Positions 21,021-32,364 of a DNA stretch of 64,000 bases are shown in pieces; position 1 is the first letter of the stretch, and the number at the start of each line of letters is the position of its first letter. Source of the DNA: Sipunculus nudus (taxonomy: Eukaryota > Annelida > Sipuncula > Golfingiida > Sipunculidae); assembly GCA_026874595.1 (NCBI GenBank), contig CM049313.1, positions 67,076,659 through 67,140,658 on the forward strand. Direction: 5' to 3'. A program made the translations under genes and the position numbers. The notes beneath the pieces are model-generated. The model was not told the origin of the DNA. It searched no databases and saw only the letters and a program-made list of their open reading frames with translations.

Positions 21021-24000
21021 TTAGAATTTAAAGATACCCCATTTTTCATTAAGTACCTCCAGTTCGTCTTTTTTTTCTGCAATATGTTTTTCAATTTCAT
21101 AAATCTTCTTTGCATAATTGATACCATCCAATGCTCTTGGTTTCACTTCTTTGCATCTACATGTATACAAGTATTTTTTAAAGATAAGCAATATGAGATT
21201 CAATATATCATATTCCTTGACACCCAATATCACTAGCTTTAAGTCCAATATTATTGTTTGATCTCTCATTTTCTTGTTAAACCAACAGGCTAATTCGGAC
21301 CAATATCCTTGAGTAATAGGGCATTCCCAAAACAAATGTGTCAATGATTCTCTTCCTTCTTCACAAAAAGAACAATTTTCCGTATCTTTGAAACCAATTT
21401 TGAATAAAAATGTATTTGTTGTTAATATTCTATGTATCAAATTAAACTGAAATATCCTTAGGGTTGTAGACTGAGTAAGCTTCACTATATGCAAAAAGGA
21501 ATTAAGGATATATTTTTTGGAGTCATATTCAATATTTAGGTCCCTTGTCCATTTTCTTAATATTCTTTCGGGTTCTACGTATAGAGGTCTGACCAGTTCA
21601 TTGTATGCAGTTTTTGTCACATTTTTCACCTTAAATAATAGGGAAAATTTACTTATATAATTGTCATCTTCATTTGTATGCAATAAAATTTCTTTCCACT
21701 CTCTCGGAATCGAATCCAATAATCCTCTATATTCAAGAATATTAACTTTTTTAACCCTCAGGCTGATTTCTTCATATGTAAGAAATCTCTTAATATCATC
21801 TCCTGTTAATAAATCAGTTAAGCAGTGAATTCCTGCATTTATCCAGTTTTTATAAAATACTGGTTTATTATCCACCCGAATATGTGAGTTCAACCAGATA
21901 TTTTGATTACCAATTTCTGTTACTCCTTTGACTTGGTCTTTATAATTGTATGCACACCATGATTGTAGAACATCTTTCCAGAATGTATTTGTGTTTACAT
22001 AACTATACCATACATCCTCTTTGGCCAAATTACACTTAAAAAAATAATCACCTCCTCTGATCATACTAAGTATGTCTTGTTTATATTCTTCGGTGTCCTT
22101 CTTTAATAATAGTCTTCTGACCCAAGAGACTTTCAAAGATGTTATATAAGTTCTAGGATGGACCATATTAAGGCCTCCATTGTCATAAGATGAAATTAAA
22201 GATTTCCTTTTAATTTTATCTGGCTTGTTGGACCATATGAATCTAAACAGTCTCTGTTCAACCATATTTATAAAATCATCATCAGGTGTAGGTAATACTG
22301 AAAATAAATATGAAAGCTGTGATAACCCAAAAGTTTTAAGAATTGTAATTTTTCCAAGTAATGTAAGATTTCGATATGACCAAACATTAAGCACACTGTT
22401 TAATTTTTCCATGGCAGGGAGAAAATTCAGGTTTTTCAAATTATTTGCCTCTGGGGTTACCTTTATTCCCAGTACATCAACTGGGCCATATGACCATTTC
22501 AGATTCAAATTTTCAATTTCCTCTTTCACTGATCTATCGTAAGTCATGAGCAATGGCATCACTGTTGTCTTATTTAAATTTATCACAAGACCTGAAATTT
22601 TGGAGAAATTCATAAAAACTTTTAGTGCTTCTTTAACTGATGACACATCTTTCAAGGTAAGAACAGTGTCATCTGCATATTGTGTAAGTTTTCCTCCAGG
22701 CATGTAACTGTTAATTAGATTATTGTTCCTGATAGTTAATGCTAAACATTCTGCACATAAAATAAACAGGTATGGGGAGAGAGGACACCCTTGTCTAACT
22801 CCTCTTGAAATACTAAAGTAATTAGACATCCACCCATTGTTTATGATACAACTGCTAATGTCATTATACAAAATACTGCACCATTTTTGTATAACAGAGC
22901 TTATGTTGAAATATTTCAAAGTTTGCTCAAGAAAATTCCATTCCAATTTATCATAAGCTTTTTCAAAGTCTATTGTCATAAGTAGCCCATTTAATTTTGT
23001 TCTCTTTGCATGATAAATATTATTTAAAACTTTATTTATGTTTTCTCCAATATACCTGTTTTTAAGAAATCCTGTTTGGTTGTGGTGTATTATGTGTGGC
23101 AAAATCTTTTTCATCCTTGAAGCTATTACCCCAGCAATAATTTTATAGTCAACATTCATCAAAGAAATTGGTCGCCAATTTTTTATTTCTGTATTATCTT
23201 TACCTTTTTTAGGGATCAAACTTATGACACCTTGTTTTTGGGATATTGAAAGTTCACCACCATCATAAATATACCTTACTGCTTGCAGGAAATATTGTTT
23301 TAGTTGAGTCCAAAATTTTTTGTAGAATTCGGCAGGTATACCATCGTTCCCAGGTGTTTTGTTATTTTTTTGAGACAACAACACATCTGTTATTTCTTTT
23401 TCACTGATTAATGTATTCATTAACATGTTTTGTTCTTTTGAAACTTTTTGAATTGGCTGTACCTGTGCTAGGAATTCTGTGATACTGTGTGCATTTCCTT
23501 TTGAAAAGTTTGATTCATATAAGTCCTTATAAAATTCTTTAGCTGTTTTTATTATTTCCTTTTGATTGTCTGACAAAGACCCATCTGCAAGCCTTAATTT
23601 GTGTATCTTTTTTGCATTGTAGTTTCTTTTTTCCAAATTGAGAAAATATTTAGTGGACTTCTCACCTTGTTCATACCATCTTGTTTTACATCGAATTATG
23701 GCTCCCTCTGTTTTCTCCTGTATAATCTTTTCTAGTTTATCTTTAGTGTTTTGGTATTCTATGTCATCACCACCATTTAACTCTTTCAGGATTTTTAATT
23801 TTCTTTCGAGTATTTGTATTTCATTTTTCCTTTTTCTTGCTTTCTCAATTCCAAATTTAATGCTTTCCCTTCTAATGTACATTTTCATGGTTTCCCACAG
23901 CAGCAGTGGGTTTGTTCCTGGATTTTCTTCAACTACATCTTTGATTGTTTTATTCATAAGTTTTATATAATCATTTTCTTTTAAGAATGAAGTGTTTAAT

Positions 24001-24755
24001 TTCCACAAGCCAGGACCCTTTTGATTTACTGAAGTTCGTATGCCTAAAGTTATTGCACTGTGATCAGATTTGTAGTTTGGCAGAATGTCAGTGTTCACAC
24101 AGTTATTAATTATACCTTGTGACACCACAAAGAAGTCCAGGCGGCAGTGTACTGGCTGTGGCTGCTTTCTAGACCATGTATATTTTTTAACTTCTGGATT
24201 TTTAAACCTCCAAATGTCCACTAAATCAGCTTCTTCCATATAGTTTAGTATTACTTTTTGACTTAGTTTATTTGTTACCTTTCTTCCTCCACTCTTGTCC
24301 TTTGCTAAGTTAAGTACCATGTTCCAGTCTCCCACAAGAATTCTATTATCATTAGGCAGGTTTTCAACTTTTTTGAATATTTCATGGAAAAATTCTGGTG
24401 TGTCATTATTTGGAGCATAAACATTGGCCAGAGTCATACGCATACCAGCAATAGTACAGTCTAATATAATGAACCGACCATTTACATCAATGTCTTTTGT
24501 GTGGATTATGTGTTGAACATGATTCTTTACTAATATTGCAACACCTCTAGAATTACTATTGCCATGGCTACAGATCATTGTATGCCCCCATTCTGCACGC
24601 CACTGTTTTTCTGTTCTTTCTATACTATGTGTTTCTTGTATCATTATAATAACATGTTTCTTGTTCTGCAACCAATAAAATGTCTCCCTCCTCTTTTTGT
24701 AATCAGCTAGCCCCCTGGCATTAATTGATAATAAGTAAATTACACTATCATCCAT
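21021..24755 (-). CDS. LINE ORF2: AP endonuclease-reverse transcriptase
   Basis: A 1,244-residue protein that nicks chromosomal DNA and copies the LINE RNA at the nick. The N-terminal APE-type endonuclease (about 1-235) has all the catalytic landmarks: N12 (SINARGL), E41 (QETHS), Y113 (YAP), D143 and N145 (GDWN), D207 (RLDF), D231-H232 (SDHS). The reverse transcriptase follows, with SLIPKKG, the NWRPISL block, DFEKAYDKLEW near residue 593, GVRQGCPLSPYLF and the catalytic YADD near 692. A C-terminal Cys/His motif (CSFCEEG...H..W.C, about 1127-1146) is typical of the L1/Tx1 group. There is no RNase H. The start is the first ATG in front of the endonuclease, with no in-frame extension having motifs. 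The frame is fully open, so the protein is probably functional. The clade (L1 versus Tx1) needs a tree. Confidence 0.95.
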   Translation of the reverse strand: MDDSVIYLLSINARGLADYKKRRETFYWLQNKKHVIIMIQETHSIERTEKQWRAEWGHTMICSHGNSNSRGVAILVKNHVQHIIHTKDIDVNGRFIILDCTIAGMRMTLANVYAPNNDTPEFFHEIFKKVENLPNDNRILVGDWNMVLNLAKDKSGGRKVTNKLSQKVILNYMEEADLVDIWRFKNPEVKKYTWSRKQPQPVHCRLDFFVVSQGIINNCVNTDILPNYKSDHSAITLGIRTSVNQKGPGLWKLNTSFLKENDYIKLMNKTIKDVVEENPGTNPLLLWETMKMYIRRESIKFGIEKARKRKNEIQILERKLKILKELNGGDDIEYQNTKDKLEKIIQEKTEGAIIRCKTRWYEQGEKSTKYFLNLEKRNYNAKKIHKLRLADGSLSDNQKEIIKTAKEFYKDLYESNFSKGNAHSITEFLAQVQPIQKVSKEQNMLMNTLISEKEITDVLLSQKNNKTPGNDGIPAEFYKKFWTQLKQYFLQAVRYIYDGGELSISQKQGVISLIPKKGKDNTEIKNWRPISLMNVDYKIIAGVIASRMKKILPHIIHHNQTGFLKNRYIGENINKVLNNIYHAKRTKLNGLLMTIDFEKAYDKLEWNFLEQTLKYFNISSVIQKWCSILYNDISSCIINNGWMSNYFSISRGVRQGCPLSPYLFILCAECLALTIRNNNLINSYMPGGKLTQYADDTVLTLKDVSSVKEALKVFMNFSKISGLVINLNKTTVMPLLMTYDRSVKEEIENLNLKWSYGPVDVLGIKVTPEANNLKNLNFLPAMEKLNSVLNVWSYRNLTLLGKITILKTFGLSQLSYLFSVLPTPDDDFINMVEQRLFRFIWSNKPDKIKRKSLISSYDNGGLNMVHPRTYITSLKVSWVRRLLLKKDTEEYKQDILSMIRGGDYFFKCNLAKEDVWYSYVNTNTFWKDVLQSWCAYNYKDQVKGVTEIGNQNIWLNSHIRVDNKPVFYKNWINAGIHCLTDLLTGDDIKRFLTYEEISLRVKKVNILEYRGLLDSIPREWKEILLHTNEDDNYISKFSLLFKVKNVTKTAYNELVRPLYVEPERILRKWTRDLNIEYDSKKYILNSFLHIVKLTQSTTLRIFQFNLIHRILTTNTFLFKIGFKDTENCSFCEEGRESLTHLFWECPITQGYWSELACWFNKKMRDQTIILDLKLVILGVKEYDILNLILLIFKKYLYTCRCKEVKPRALDGINYAKKIYEIEKHIAEKKDELEVLNEKWGIFKF

Positions 24756-25495
24756 ATTTGGTTTCTCTTATAATTTCTATTGTGAATATTTCCATCTTTG
24801 TAGCACATCAAAATAAATTTAAGGTAGGCAAACCCGCCAGTATATTGTAAGTAATCACTGTCCTGCAGAAATCTATATCGTAACATGTATTTTAATTTTT
24901 TGGAAAAGAGATATGTCCAGCCAGCGTTACTGAAAATCATAACATCCATTCTAAAAAAGATACCCTTCATGTGCATCAATGCTGCGGCTAAGTAGACAAA
25001 CATGTTTGTATGGACATAGAAATTAGATGAGCGATAATAGGGTATCCCTTTAAATACGTTTAAACTACGGTGAGTAGAAATAAAAGATTGCCTGTGCATC
25101 TGTACGCTAGTGATAATTATTAATAGACATTTATAAACACATAACAAAAATACAAACATTACTTCCAATGTCTCTGAGACGATGCGTCTTGACTCAGCCT
25201 ACTGGTCTGGTCTGCTCGCTGGTTGTTGCATTGACCGTACGGTTTATCATTCTCCACACAGAGTGTCAAAATTAGAGACAAAAAAAAAAAAAACTCCAAC
25301 AGTTCTTGTCACTGTGTGGAGGCTTATTGATGTGCTTGAAGCGCCATCTGTTAGTCCCTGGTTCGTGCGACTGGACCTAATTCCGAATATTCATGAAAAT
25401 AACCGAAGCATTCCCGCTTCACACGTTACCAGTTACCTTGGACTCTTTTGTCCTGTTGCTGGGGATCGGACTTGGTACCCACAGAATGGCATGCT
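24756..25495 (-). other. Spacer between LINE ORF1 and ORF2
   Basis: The spacer is 740 bp, far longer than the short gap of mammalian L1. It holds a 142-codon frame (24740-25168) that overlaps the ORF2 start by 16 bases and has no recognisable domain. No inserted element was identified. It might contain an internal promoter, a translation re-initiation element or an unrecognised insertion. Confidence 0.5.
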
Positions 25496-26422
25496 TCACT
25501 GCACGGCTTTCCCGTTTACAAACAACTTTCCTCGCCAAAACCGCACTTTGTTTCCCTCATTATACTCTGACATCATTCTCGGTTTGAGCCGCTGCTTTTC
25601 TTTGTAGTCAATAGCCGTAAGGTCTTCGACGAACCGTATTCCCTGGGTCGGAGCCTGTTTGCTCTGTTTTATTATAATGTTTCGGTCAGGCCTTTCATGG
25701 AGCCTAACAATAATGTGCCTGGGGCGTTCGCCTTTGCGTCCTGTTCTATGAGCAGTTTCAATTTTTGCACGGACTGCATCTGTATCTAGCTCACCCAATA
25801 ATTTTCTTTCCTTTATAATTTTTGTCACAATTTCTTTACAGTCCTCTTTATCTGATTCTTGTTTCACCCCTAACACCCTGACGTTCCACTCTCTACTCCA
25901 GCGCTCTGCTTTGTTTATTTCTTCATCTAAGTGTCTCTGCAGCTCTTCAAGCTTTCTGTCTTTTTGCGAATTTTCCTCCTTCAACCGATTTACTTCATTT
26001 TTGAGTTCTTTTATCCTGACATGATCATTTTTTTTGTAAGTTTGCAGTTCATCTATTACAGCACTGACTGTTTCTACACTAGCTTCAACTTCCTTAAAGC
26101 GATTTGACATATGCAAATTATCTTGTGATAATGAAGTTAATTTTGATGTAAGTTCTTTATGAAATTTACTTATCTTTTCTTCCAGTGCTGTGTGTGAGTT
26201 CCTTACAATCTCTTTCATTTCCTTCATTGCACCCTCTATCATCAGTTCAAATGTGCCCATGGCCGTCTCTCCGTCTCTTTGTTCTCCACTGGCCATTTCG
26301 GTCTGTTGTTCAGACTTATTTTTATCCTTTTGCTTGTATTCCTCAGTTGGTTTGTCCATATATTTTGCAATGTCCTCACTAGCACTATTCTTTTTCGCTT
26401 TCCTAGCCCTGCTTCGTGTCAT
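25496..26422 (-). CDS. LINE ORF1: coiled-coil RNA-binding protein
   Basis: A 308-residue protein with the plan of L1 ORF1p (transposase_22-type). It has a very basic N-terminus (RSRARKAKK), a charged Glu/Lys/Gln region, a long coiled coil at about residues 75-175, an RRM-like part beginning near WNVRVLGV with AHRTGRKGERPRHIIVRL, and a C-terminal part ending KVRFWRGKLFVNGKAVQ. By analogy it trimerises, coats the LINE RNA and acts as a nucleic-acid chaperone. It is the first ORF of the element, about 90 bp from the 5' end, and is undamaged. No zinc knuckle of the CCHC type is seen, so it belongs to the coiled-coil/RRM type. Confidence 0.9.
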   Translation of the reverse strand: MTRSRARKAKKNSASEDIAKYMDKPTEEYKQKDKNKSEQQTEMASGEQRDGETAMGTFELMIEGAMKEMKEIVRNSHTALEEKISKFHKELTSKLTSLSQDNLHMSNRFKEVEASVETVSAVIDELQTYKKNDHVRIKELKNEVNRLKEENSQKDRKLEELQRHLDEEINKAERWSREWNVRVLGVKQESDKEDCKEIVTKIIKERKLLGELDTDAVRAKIETAHRTGRKGERPRHIIVRLHERPDRNIIIKQSKQAPTQGIRFVEDLTAIDYKEKQRLKPRMMSEYNEGNKVRFWRGKLFVNGKAVQ

Positions 26423-26512
26423 AACGGTCTTAACTTTTTGTTAAATCAGATGTATTCTGTGGAGCTCAGACACACCGCGTCCACCCTACTCCGCCATGAC
26501 ACCGGAACCTTC
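26423..26512 (-). promoter_or_regulatory. LINE 5' leader with YY1-like motif
   Basis: On the sense strand the element opens GAAGGTTCCGGTGTCATGGCGGAG. Bases complementary to 26489-26500 give GTCATGGCGGAG, a good match to the ATGGCGG core of a YY1 site. Human L1 has a YY1 site in the same place, where it fixes the transcription start. The leader is only 90 bp, so promoter activity must lie here or downstream. Confidence 0.55.
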
Positions 26513-26528
26513 AAAATTCAGAAACTTT
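26513..26528. repeat. LINE target-site duplication, 5' copy
   Basis: AAAATTCAGAAACTTT, identical to 20644-20659, marks the exact 5' end of the LINE. Confidence 0.9.
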
Positions 26529-28511
26529 GAAAGGATTCATTTAATTGTTCCAAGCTGGAAGCTTTAATGTGTATGGATGCCGAAAAGCAGTACCTGACTG
26601 ACAGTGGCCAAGTGATGGCATATTAAACCGAGTACGGTACGTACTGTCACGGCCGTGGTAAGAAATGCAGATCTTTATTAATAAATATTAAAAGATTATT
26701 AATACTTTTTTAAACTTTTAAAATAGTTGAATTATTCAATGTGATCTCCAATGGAAACCTCACTTTATTAGCAGTTGTTGAATAATCATTCAATGTGATC
26801 TCCAATGGAAACCTCACTTTATTAGCAGTTGTTGTATAATCAAAGGACTATCAAACATGCGCAACACCAAAATGGAAAGGTCATGGTTATGAATCAAACA
26901 ACTCGAGTTCCATGTTGTTGACATTTGATAAACAATAGGCGAATAGCTGCAAGTTGCTCATTGATATTGTCATTTACGACTGAAAAATAAAACTTCAGTA
27001 TATCATGCTAGCAGTGAATATTTAGTTTTCTCCTTGCATATCTGACAAAAATATATTATTTTGTATTTGTATAAGTATTTGACTGGTCATTAATTTGAAA
27101 AAAAACTTTATAAAATGAGGCAGTTCACTTGGCAGGGACAGTGACTAAAGTTTTATTTCAGGTGTGTATGAAATCATATATATAATACTGTTTAAACTTT
27201 TATTTGTCATTATTTTACCTTCGATGACATTTGAATGGTTTGAAATAACATGGCACACGCATGATTCATGTGGAAACTCAAGAGGATGATGATAATATTT
27301 TAATTTTTATATATTGTTTTATATATTTTATATAGGTTTATAAAGTGCCTTTTTAAAAATGAATTTTATAACCCAACTGTACAATACAGGATTCACGAAC
27401 ACCAGTATCCAGGATTGTTCCAATTTTTTTTTTTTTTTTTTTTGTTTTCCTACCTCCTACCTATCACTTTTGTCAAACATGTTCGTAAACTAAAGAAATA
27501 AAAAAGTCTGGCCTTATTGTCCTCATTGTACATGGTGTTACTTGGCATGGCGTGATGGAGCGTACACATCTGACTAGGATTAGTAATGAATTAATAATCT
27601 GCCGTTTCAACTTGTCACCAACAGAAGTTATAAAGTCATAAACGGTACATACATGCTGCCTCCTACATTACGTTAAAGTTTTTTTGGTTTGTTCTTCTTT
27701 CTGAAACCAAGAGATGTAACTTTTTTGTTCAGCTATATGTTAGCCTATTGTTCAACACTTTTGTGCTACATTCATCTGGGATGTGTAACTTTGATGCACA
27801 CCGGAATGTATACTGTGATGTTTTAAAGGACAATATTATATGTGGTGTTCTTCTTTGAAGTATAACAAAATAAATGCTGTGTTACCGTTCCTATTCTGTT
27901 TCGTTTGACCTTGAAAATGGAATTGGGAGAGTTACTTGGACTCTTCTCTCTAAGTTTTCATGACCACAAAAGAGCTACATAAAATAAAGGGCAGTCCTAA
28001 ATGCAGGATAAAGGCTCTAGAGATACGAACACGAATATCCTGGTCCAACGAATTTAATACTAATATGCTGAAGCACATTTGACTTTGTACTTGCTTTTGA
28101 GCGAATATCTCATCTGAAGTCATTATCAAAAAATTCCCCAAGTAATTTTACAGAATTATCATAATTATGATTGCAATGTGTTGGTTGTCGAACTGCATAA
28201 TTACATTAAAGCCATCCATTACAAATGTCGGAAACTAATAAGGATCAGCTTATCAATTTTACAAGTACACATCTAAATCACTCTCAAAGTATGTATCTTT
28301 TAACACACACAGTTTCATCAGTATGATTTATAATAAAGGCCAAAACACATTGACATCAAGCGTCAAGTCTGGTAAAAGTCGCTTCAGTTATTAACAATAT
28401 ATCTTGGGCAATTAATCTGCAGATCTGACAGGCACACCCTCCAAGATGCCTGCTAATGACATGCGTTGGTAAGGAAACAAAAGTTGCATTACGAAAATGG
28501 AGGTGTTTCCC
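26529..28511. other. Unassigned stretch between the LINE and arm B
   Basis: No coding region. It contains the 54-bp tandem duplication listed below and a run of more than 20 T at about 27424-27443. The flanks of the T run do not show a recognisable element. Confidence 0.4.
26734..26841. repeat. 54-bp tandem duplication
   Basis: Two almost identical copies start at 26734 and 26788 (ATTCAATGTGATCTCC ... GCAGTTGTTG), differing at one or two positions. Confidence 0.9.
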
Positions 28512-28583
28512 TCAAAAGGATTAAATTGATAAAAGCAACTGAGGGGTCCTAGCCATTCATGTAAGTGATTATAATGTACCTTA

Positions 28584-29671
28584 CCTGGCCTAAGTGTGAT
28601 TATATATAAACATATAAATTATCGTGAAAAAAAATTCTCATCTGGCACAGTCTTTCGCCCTAACCAAAAATTAATTCTTCAGGTATCTGAACAGCTTAAG
28701 AGAAGAAATAAAGAATTAAAATGAAATAAATAATAGACTATTTTAATGATTTATGTCCGGGTTAAGAATCTGTATAACACCTCTAGCTCTGTCATAAAAG
28801 CTACAATCAAGAACACTAGGTTTGTATCACAAGAATTTAACAGCTGATATGAGGATTGTTTTACTCAAATAAACACAAAATCTTTCATAAAAAACAGCAT
28901 ACAGGTCGACTAAAGATCAAGTAAAAAAATAGTTGATAGTATATTACCAAACCTGCTAGATGATATATATTTGTATGAACTAATACCTAATGAAAGGTAT
29001 AGATCTGGAGGGCCATAACAGTCACATTACCAAGTATCTATTATTGTTGTTTGTCATTATTACTGTGATCATATTTCCATATGGATTACGTGGTTTCAAA
29101 CACCTGGGACTTTCATTCATGCATGCAATCGATTAATCAGTCAAAGATATTCAATAACAAACCTTATTATTGATACACATTGTGTCATGATATTTAGTAT
29201 TATTCTATTCTTAACACTATGGTCGTCATAGTAGCATGTACATGCTAGTGTTTTTTTTTTATTCTCTCTCAGGCTCTGAATATAAGTAAAAATAGTTGAG
29301 AAAAGACTGTTAGCACTATCATAAATGAAATATTTGCAGAATGCGTCGATTTGAGACTTCGTGACAAAAAGAATGAAATTAAAGTTTATATCAGTGCAGT
29401 GGAAGAAACTACTGTCTAATTGTCAATACATGTTTACACACAGAACAAATAGACATCTATGACAAAACAAAACGTAGCCAAGTCATAGTCGCCAGCGCCC
29501 CCTGGTGGCCACAGTCGTATTGCAAACAATAGCTTGCTAATGTGGCCCATGCATGATAAAATTATTAAGTTTTAAGTATGTGCATTCGGACGTCTCAGAG
29601 GTGAATGAAATACGGACAGGACGATCAGACTATGTACAGTGCATACACACGGTTACACCTTCAGTAAAATC
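28584..29671. other. 1.09-kb segment present only in arm B
   Basis: Arm A reads straight from GTACCTTA to ATAGTCCTATG with nine bases between them. Arm B has about 1.09 kb at that point. The segment has no open frame with a motif and no clear terminal repeats, so it may be an insertion in B or a deletion in A. Confidence 0.6.
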
Positions 29672-30772
29672 ACAGTCCTATGTAGTAAATTATCTACATT
29701 TTTAAAGTCAATTTGCAATATTATAAATTTCATTTTCAACAAAACAAGTGGACACAAAAGTGACCTTTATTATTCCAAACAAGGAATAAAACGAAATTTT
29801 TTACCTTGTGGCCTTAATGACCTTTCAAATGACAATCAAGTTCAAATTTCGAGATGGCATCCACCCATATTTTTGTTATCTCCTGTCACTGGTTAGATCC
29901 CACATGGGTGCCTGCTATTAACACGCGATGCCGTAAAAAATATTTTAGAGGACTTTTCAGAGCTTGGCTGGCCAAGCTCTGAAGCACGTCAGATAGGATC
30001 TGGGAAGCACGTCAGATAGGATCATCTTACTGAGTAATCTCAATTTTAAATGACTGTATCTGGACGAGACGTATATTAAGTTCAGCTTGTATTACCATAT
30101 GTCCTTGTGACCATTATAAAAAATATAGTGGACAAGATTTGAACATCTGCGTCTCATTGACTAGGCAGTCAACGTATTTGTTTTTTTTTCATTATTTGCC
30201 GTTCTGTTAAATTTACTGCTTCTTTGCCTTAACAATCCGTGATTTTATGACTTCTCTTATATATTATATTTAGAATGATTGAAATGTTGGCGTTGATGTC
30301 TCCCGTCTGTTTATGTTCATTTACTTTCTTAAGCCAGCACCCGGAGAATTTAGAAATATTCTATGTATATATATGTTTGTATGTGTGGATATATTTATAT
30401 ATATTTATATGTATATATGTATGTATTTTGAAAGTTTCATGCAGTTTACGTAAACGTCTAATTAATTATCTGACATGACCAAAATGTTGTTCAATGTTTT
30501 AAAGTTTAAGATAATATATATAATAAATAACTTTAATCTACTGAGCTGATTTTGTGTCAAATACAACTTGTATGATATAAGATAATCATCATAATTAAAT
30601 TGAAATTCAAATAATAAAGCAAATACAAACTGACACAAATAAATGAAATATAAAAAAAAAAAAACATAAACAGTTAAAACGAAACAAATTTTAGGAGGTG
30701 TAGATTGTAGGCATTTAAAATAATAGCATTTAATATTTTAAAATGTTCAATATTTATTGAAGCTGATAAGTA

Positions 30773-30775
<3 letters not shown>

Positions 30776-30834
<59 letters not shown>
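30776..30834. repeat. (TA)n microsatellite in arm B
   Basis: About 29 TA units. The corresponding place in arm A (18485-18500) has only about seven, so this tract grew after the duplication. Confidence 0.9.
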
Positions 30835-30837
<3 letters not shown>

Positions 30838-32364
30838 CTACTTCTCCGTTCTTCCTGTTAGCATGTTTTATCCGCCCACGCATATCTAGGCTACTGTTTT
30901 TCGTGTTAAACTGCTTCGATGTGATCGCTCAAAATACTGTTTTCTAGTAACCCGCTGATATTTTTAAAGATTCCTTCGCTGTTCTAAGCGTGTTTTTCAG
31001 ACATTCGGCCATCAGTCATTCCTAGATTTATATCGCCGACAAAACTCCATATCATTTTAAATTTTTATCACGAAATATCAGGTGGGCTTCAGCTTTGCTG
31101 GTATCAGAGCTCAAGGACATGTTTCGTATAGCTGTAAGGCCAATTTCCCCTGTCCTCTGTAATTCAGCCAGCTTGACTGGTTAAACACGACAGATATGGT
31201 TTTTATAACTTGTGTTCCTGAAAAAGCAGAATTATGCGTCTGCCTCCATAAAATCAAATACAGGGGTCTATTTCCCTTGAAACATATATGGCATTGCCAA
31301 ATAATTTCTTCCTTTGGATGTACAAGTTTCTTCAGGGTTTATTAAAATATATTTCGTATCCCCCGTGCCGGAAACTATGCCAAAACCAGAAACGCAAAGA
31401 AAAAAAACACGTATATGTATTCAGATTTATATTAATGTCAGCACTGATTGACATCCCTTGTCGTCAGTCAAATAGTGCAGAAACAAAATATGGGATACTT
31501 ATACTCGTCAATTTGACTGTTAACTATGTCAAACATAGTTTACTTGCTAAGTAATAGCGTGAATAGTGTTTTCCGATTGATGTAATAATAAACAGACAAC
31601 ATGATGACCATTTCTCGACTGAATTAATCGTACTATATAGGGACTGCCTTTAATTTGTGTGATACTGTTAGAAATAATCTTATTCCAAGATCTAAATCTA
31701 ACCGTATGAAATCAGATGCGGGTAATTTGTTAGTTATACATTTTCGTTTCGTCATCTTATCTGTGTAAACCTCGGCCAAAGCGACCACGCAGTGAAAGAA
31801 AGTTTTAGCAAATGCACAATGCTTATAACTGTGTTTGTGAAATCAAGCACATGATCTGCGGAAAACAAGCACGGGTTATGTGATCAAGCTCGCTGTGACT
31901 GCATGCGACTGTAACAATTTTTTCAACAGCTGTCACTCCCTTTAAATTTTCTTTTGACAGTAAATTTAATTATCTCTTTAATTTCCTTTAATTTCAGATT
32001 ATGCAATGCATCCCTTCTCGCTCTTCCGTCATTACTCTGGAGTGACAAACTAAACCAATTTCAATGTGTTTGTATTTTCTGTCTTAACACAATTTTAATT
32101 TTCCAAGATCCCTTAAGTTTCTGTAATGATCTTTCAAAATTCTTGATTGTATGGGATATAAAATTCTAACATGATATCCAATTCCACAGCAAAACCTCCA
32201 CAAAACGTTCCCTAATCTTTTATTTGAGTACATATAGTTGTAACTTAAAACACAGTTAAAATAAATTGCTGGTCATTTTTTTGAAAGATTATCGGTTATA
32301 ACTTACAGAATATATAAAAAATAATTTCATATTGGAGAGAATTCAGTTAATTATTGATTTTGCA

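Larger units (their letters stand above)
20657..26512 (-). mobile_element. Full-length L1/Tx1-type LINE, structurally intact
   Basis: A complete non-LTR retrotransposon on the minus strand. It has a 5' leader of about 90 bp, an intact ORF1 (25496-26422), a 740-bp spacer, an intact 1,244-codon ORF2 (21021-24755), a 3' UTR of about 330 bp and an uninterrupted poly(A) tail of about 30 (poly(T) 20657-20689). Identical 16-bp duplications flank it. Integrity of both ORFs, tail and duplication points to a recent insertion and possibly a competent source copy. The restored target reads AAACTTT|GAAAGG, with the primer-supplying nick after a T run, as expected for the L1-type endonuclease. Confidence 0.93.
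28512..32356 (-). repeat. Arm B of the 2.75-kb inverted duplication
   Basis: This is the reverse complement of arm A, without the Academ-like insertion (empty site at 31008-31016) but with about 1.09 kb of extra sequence at 28584-29671. The outer limits are at GGAGAGAATTCAGTTA (about 32335) and the inner ones at TCAAAAGGATT (about 28514). Confidence 0.85.

Noticed and set aside
24740-25168. 142-codon frame as a third LINE protein
   Set aside because: It has no domain, a hydrophobic low-complexity start, and overlaps the ORF2 start. It is kept only as a note on the spacer.
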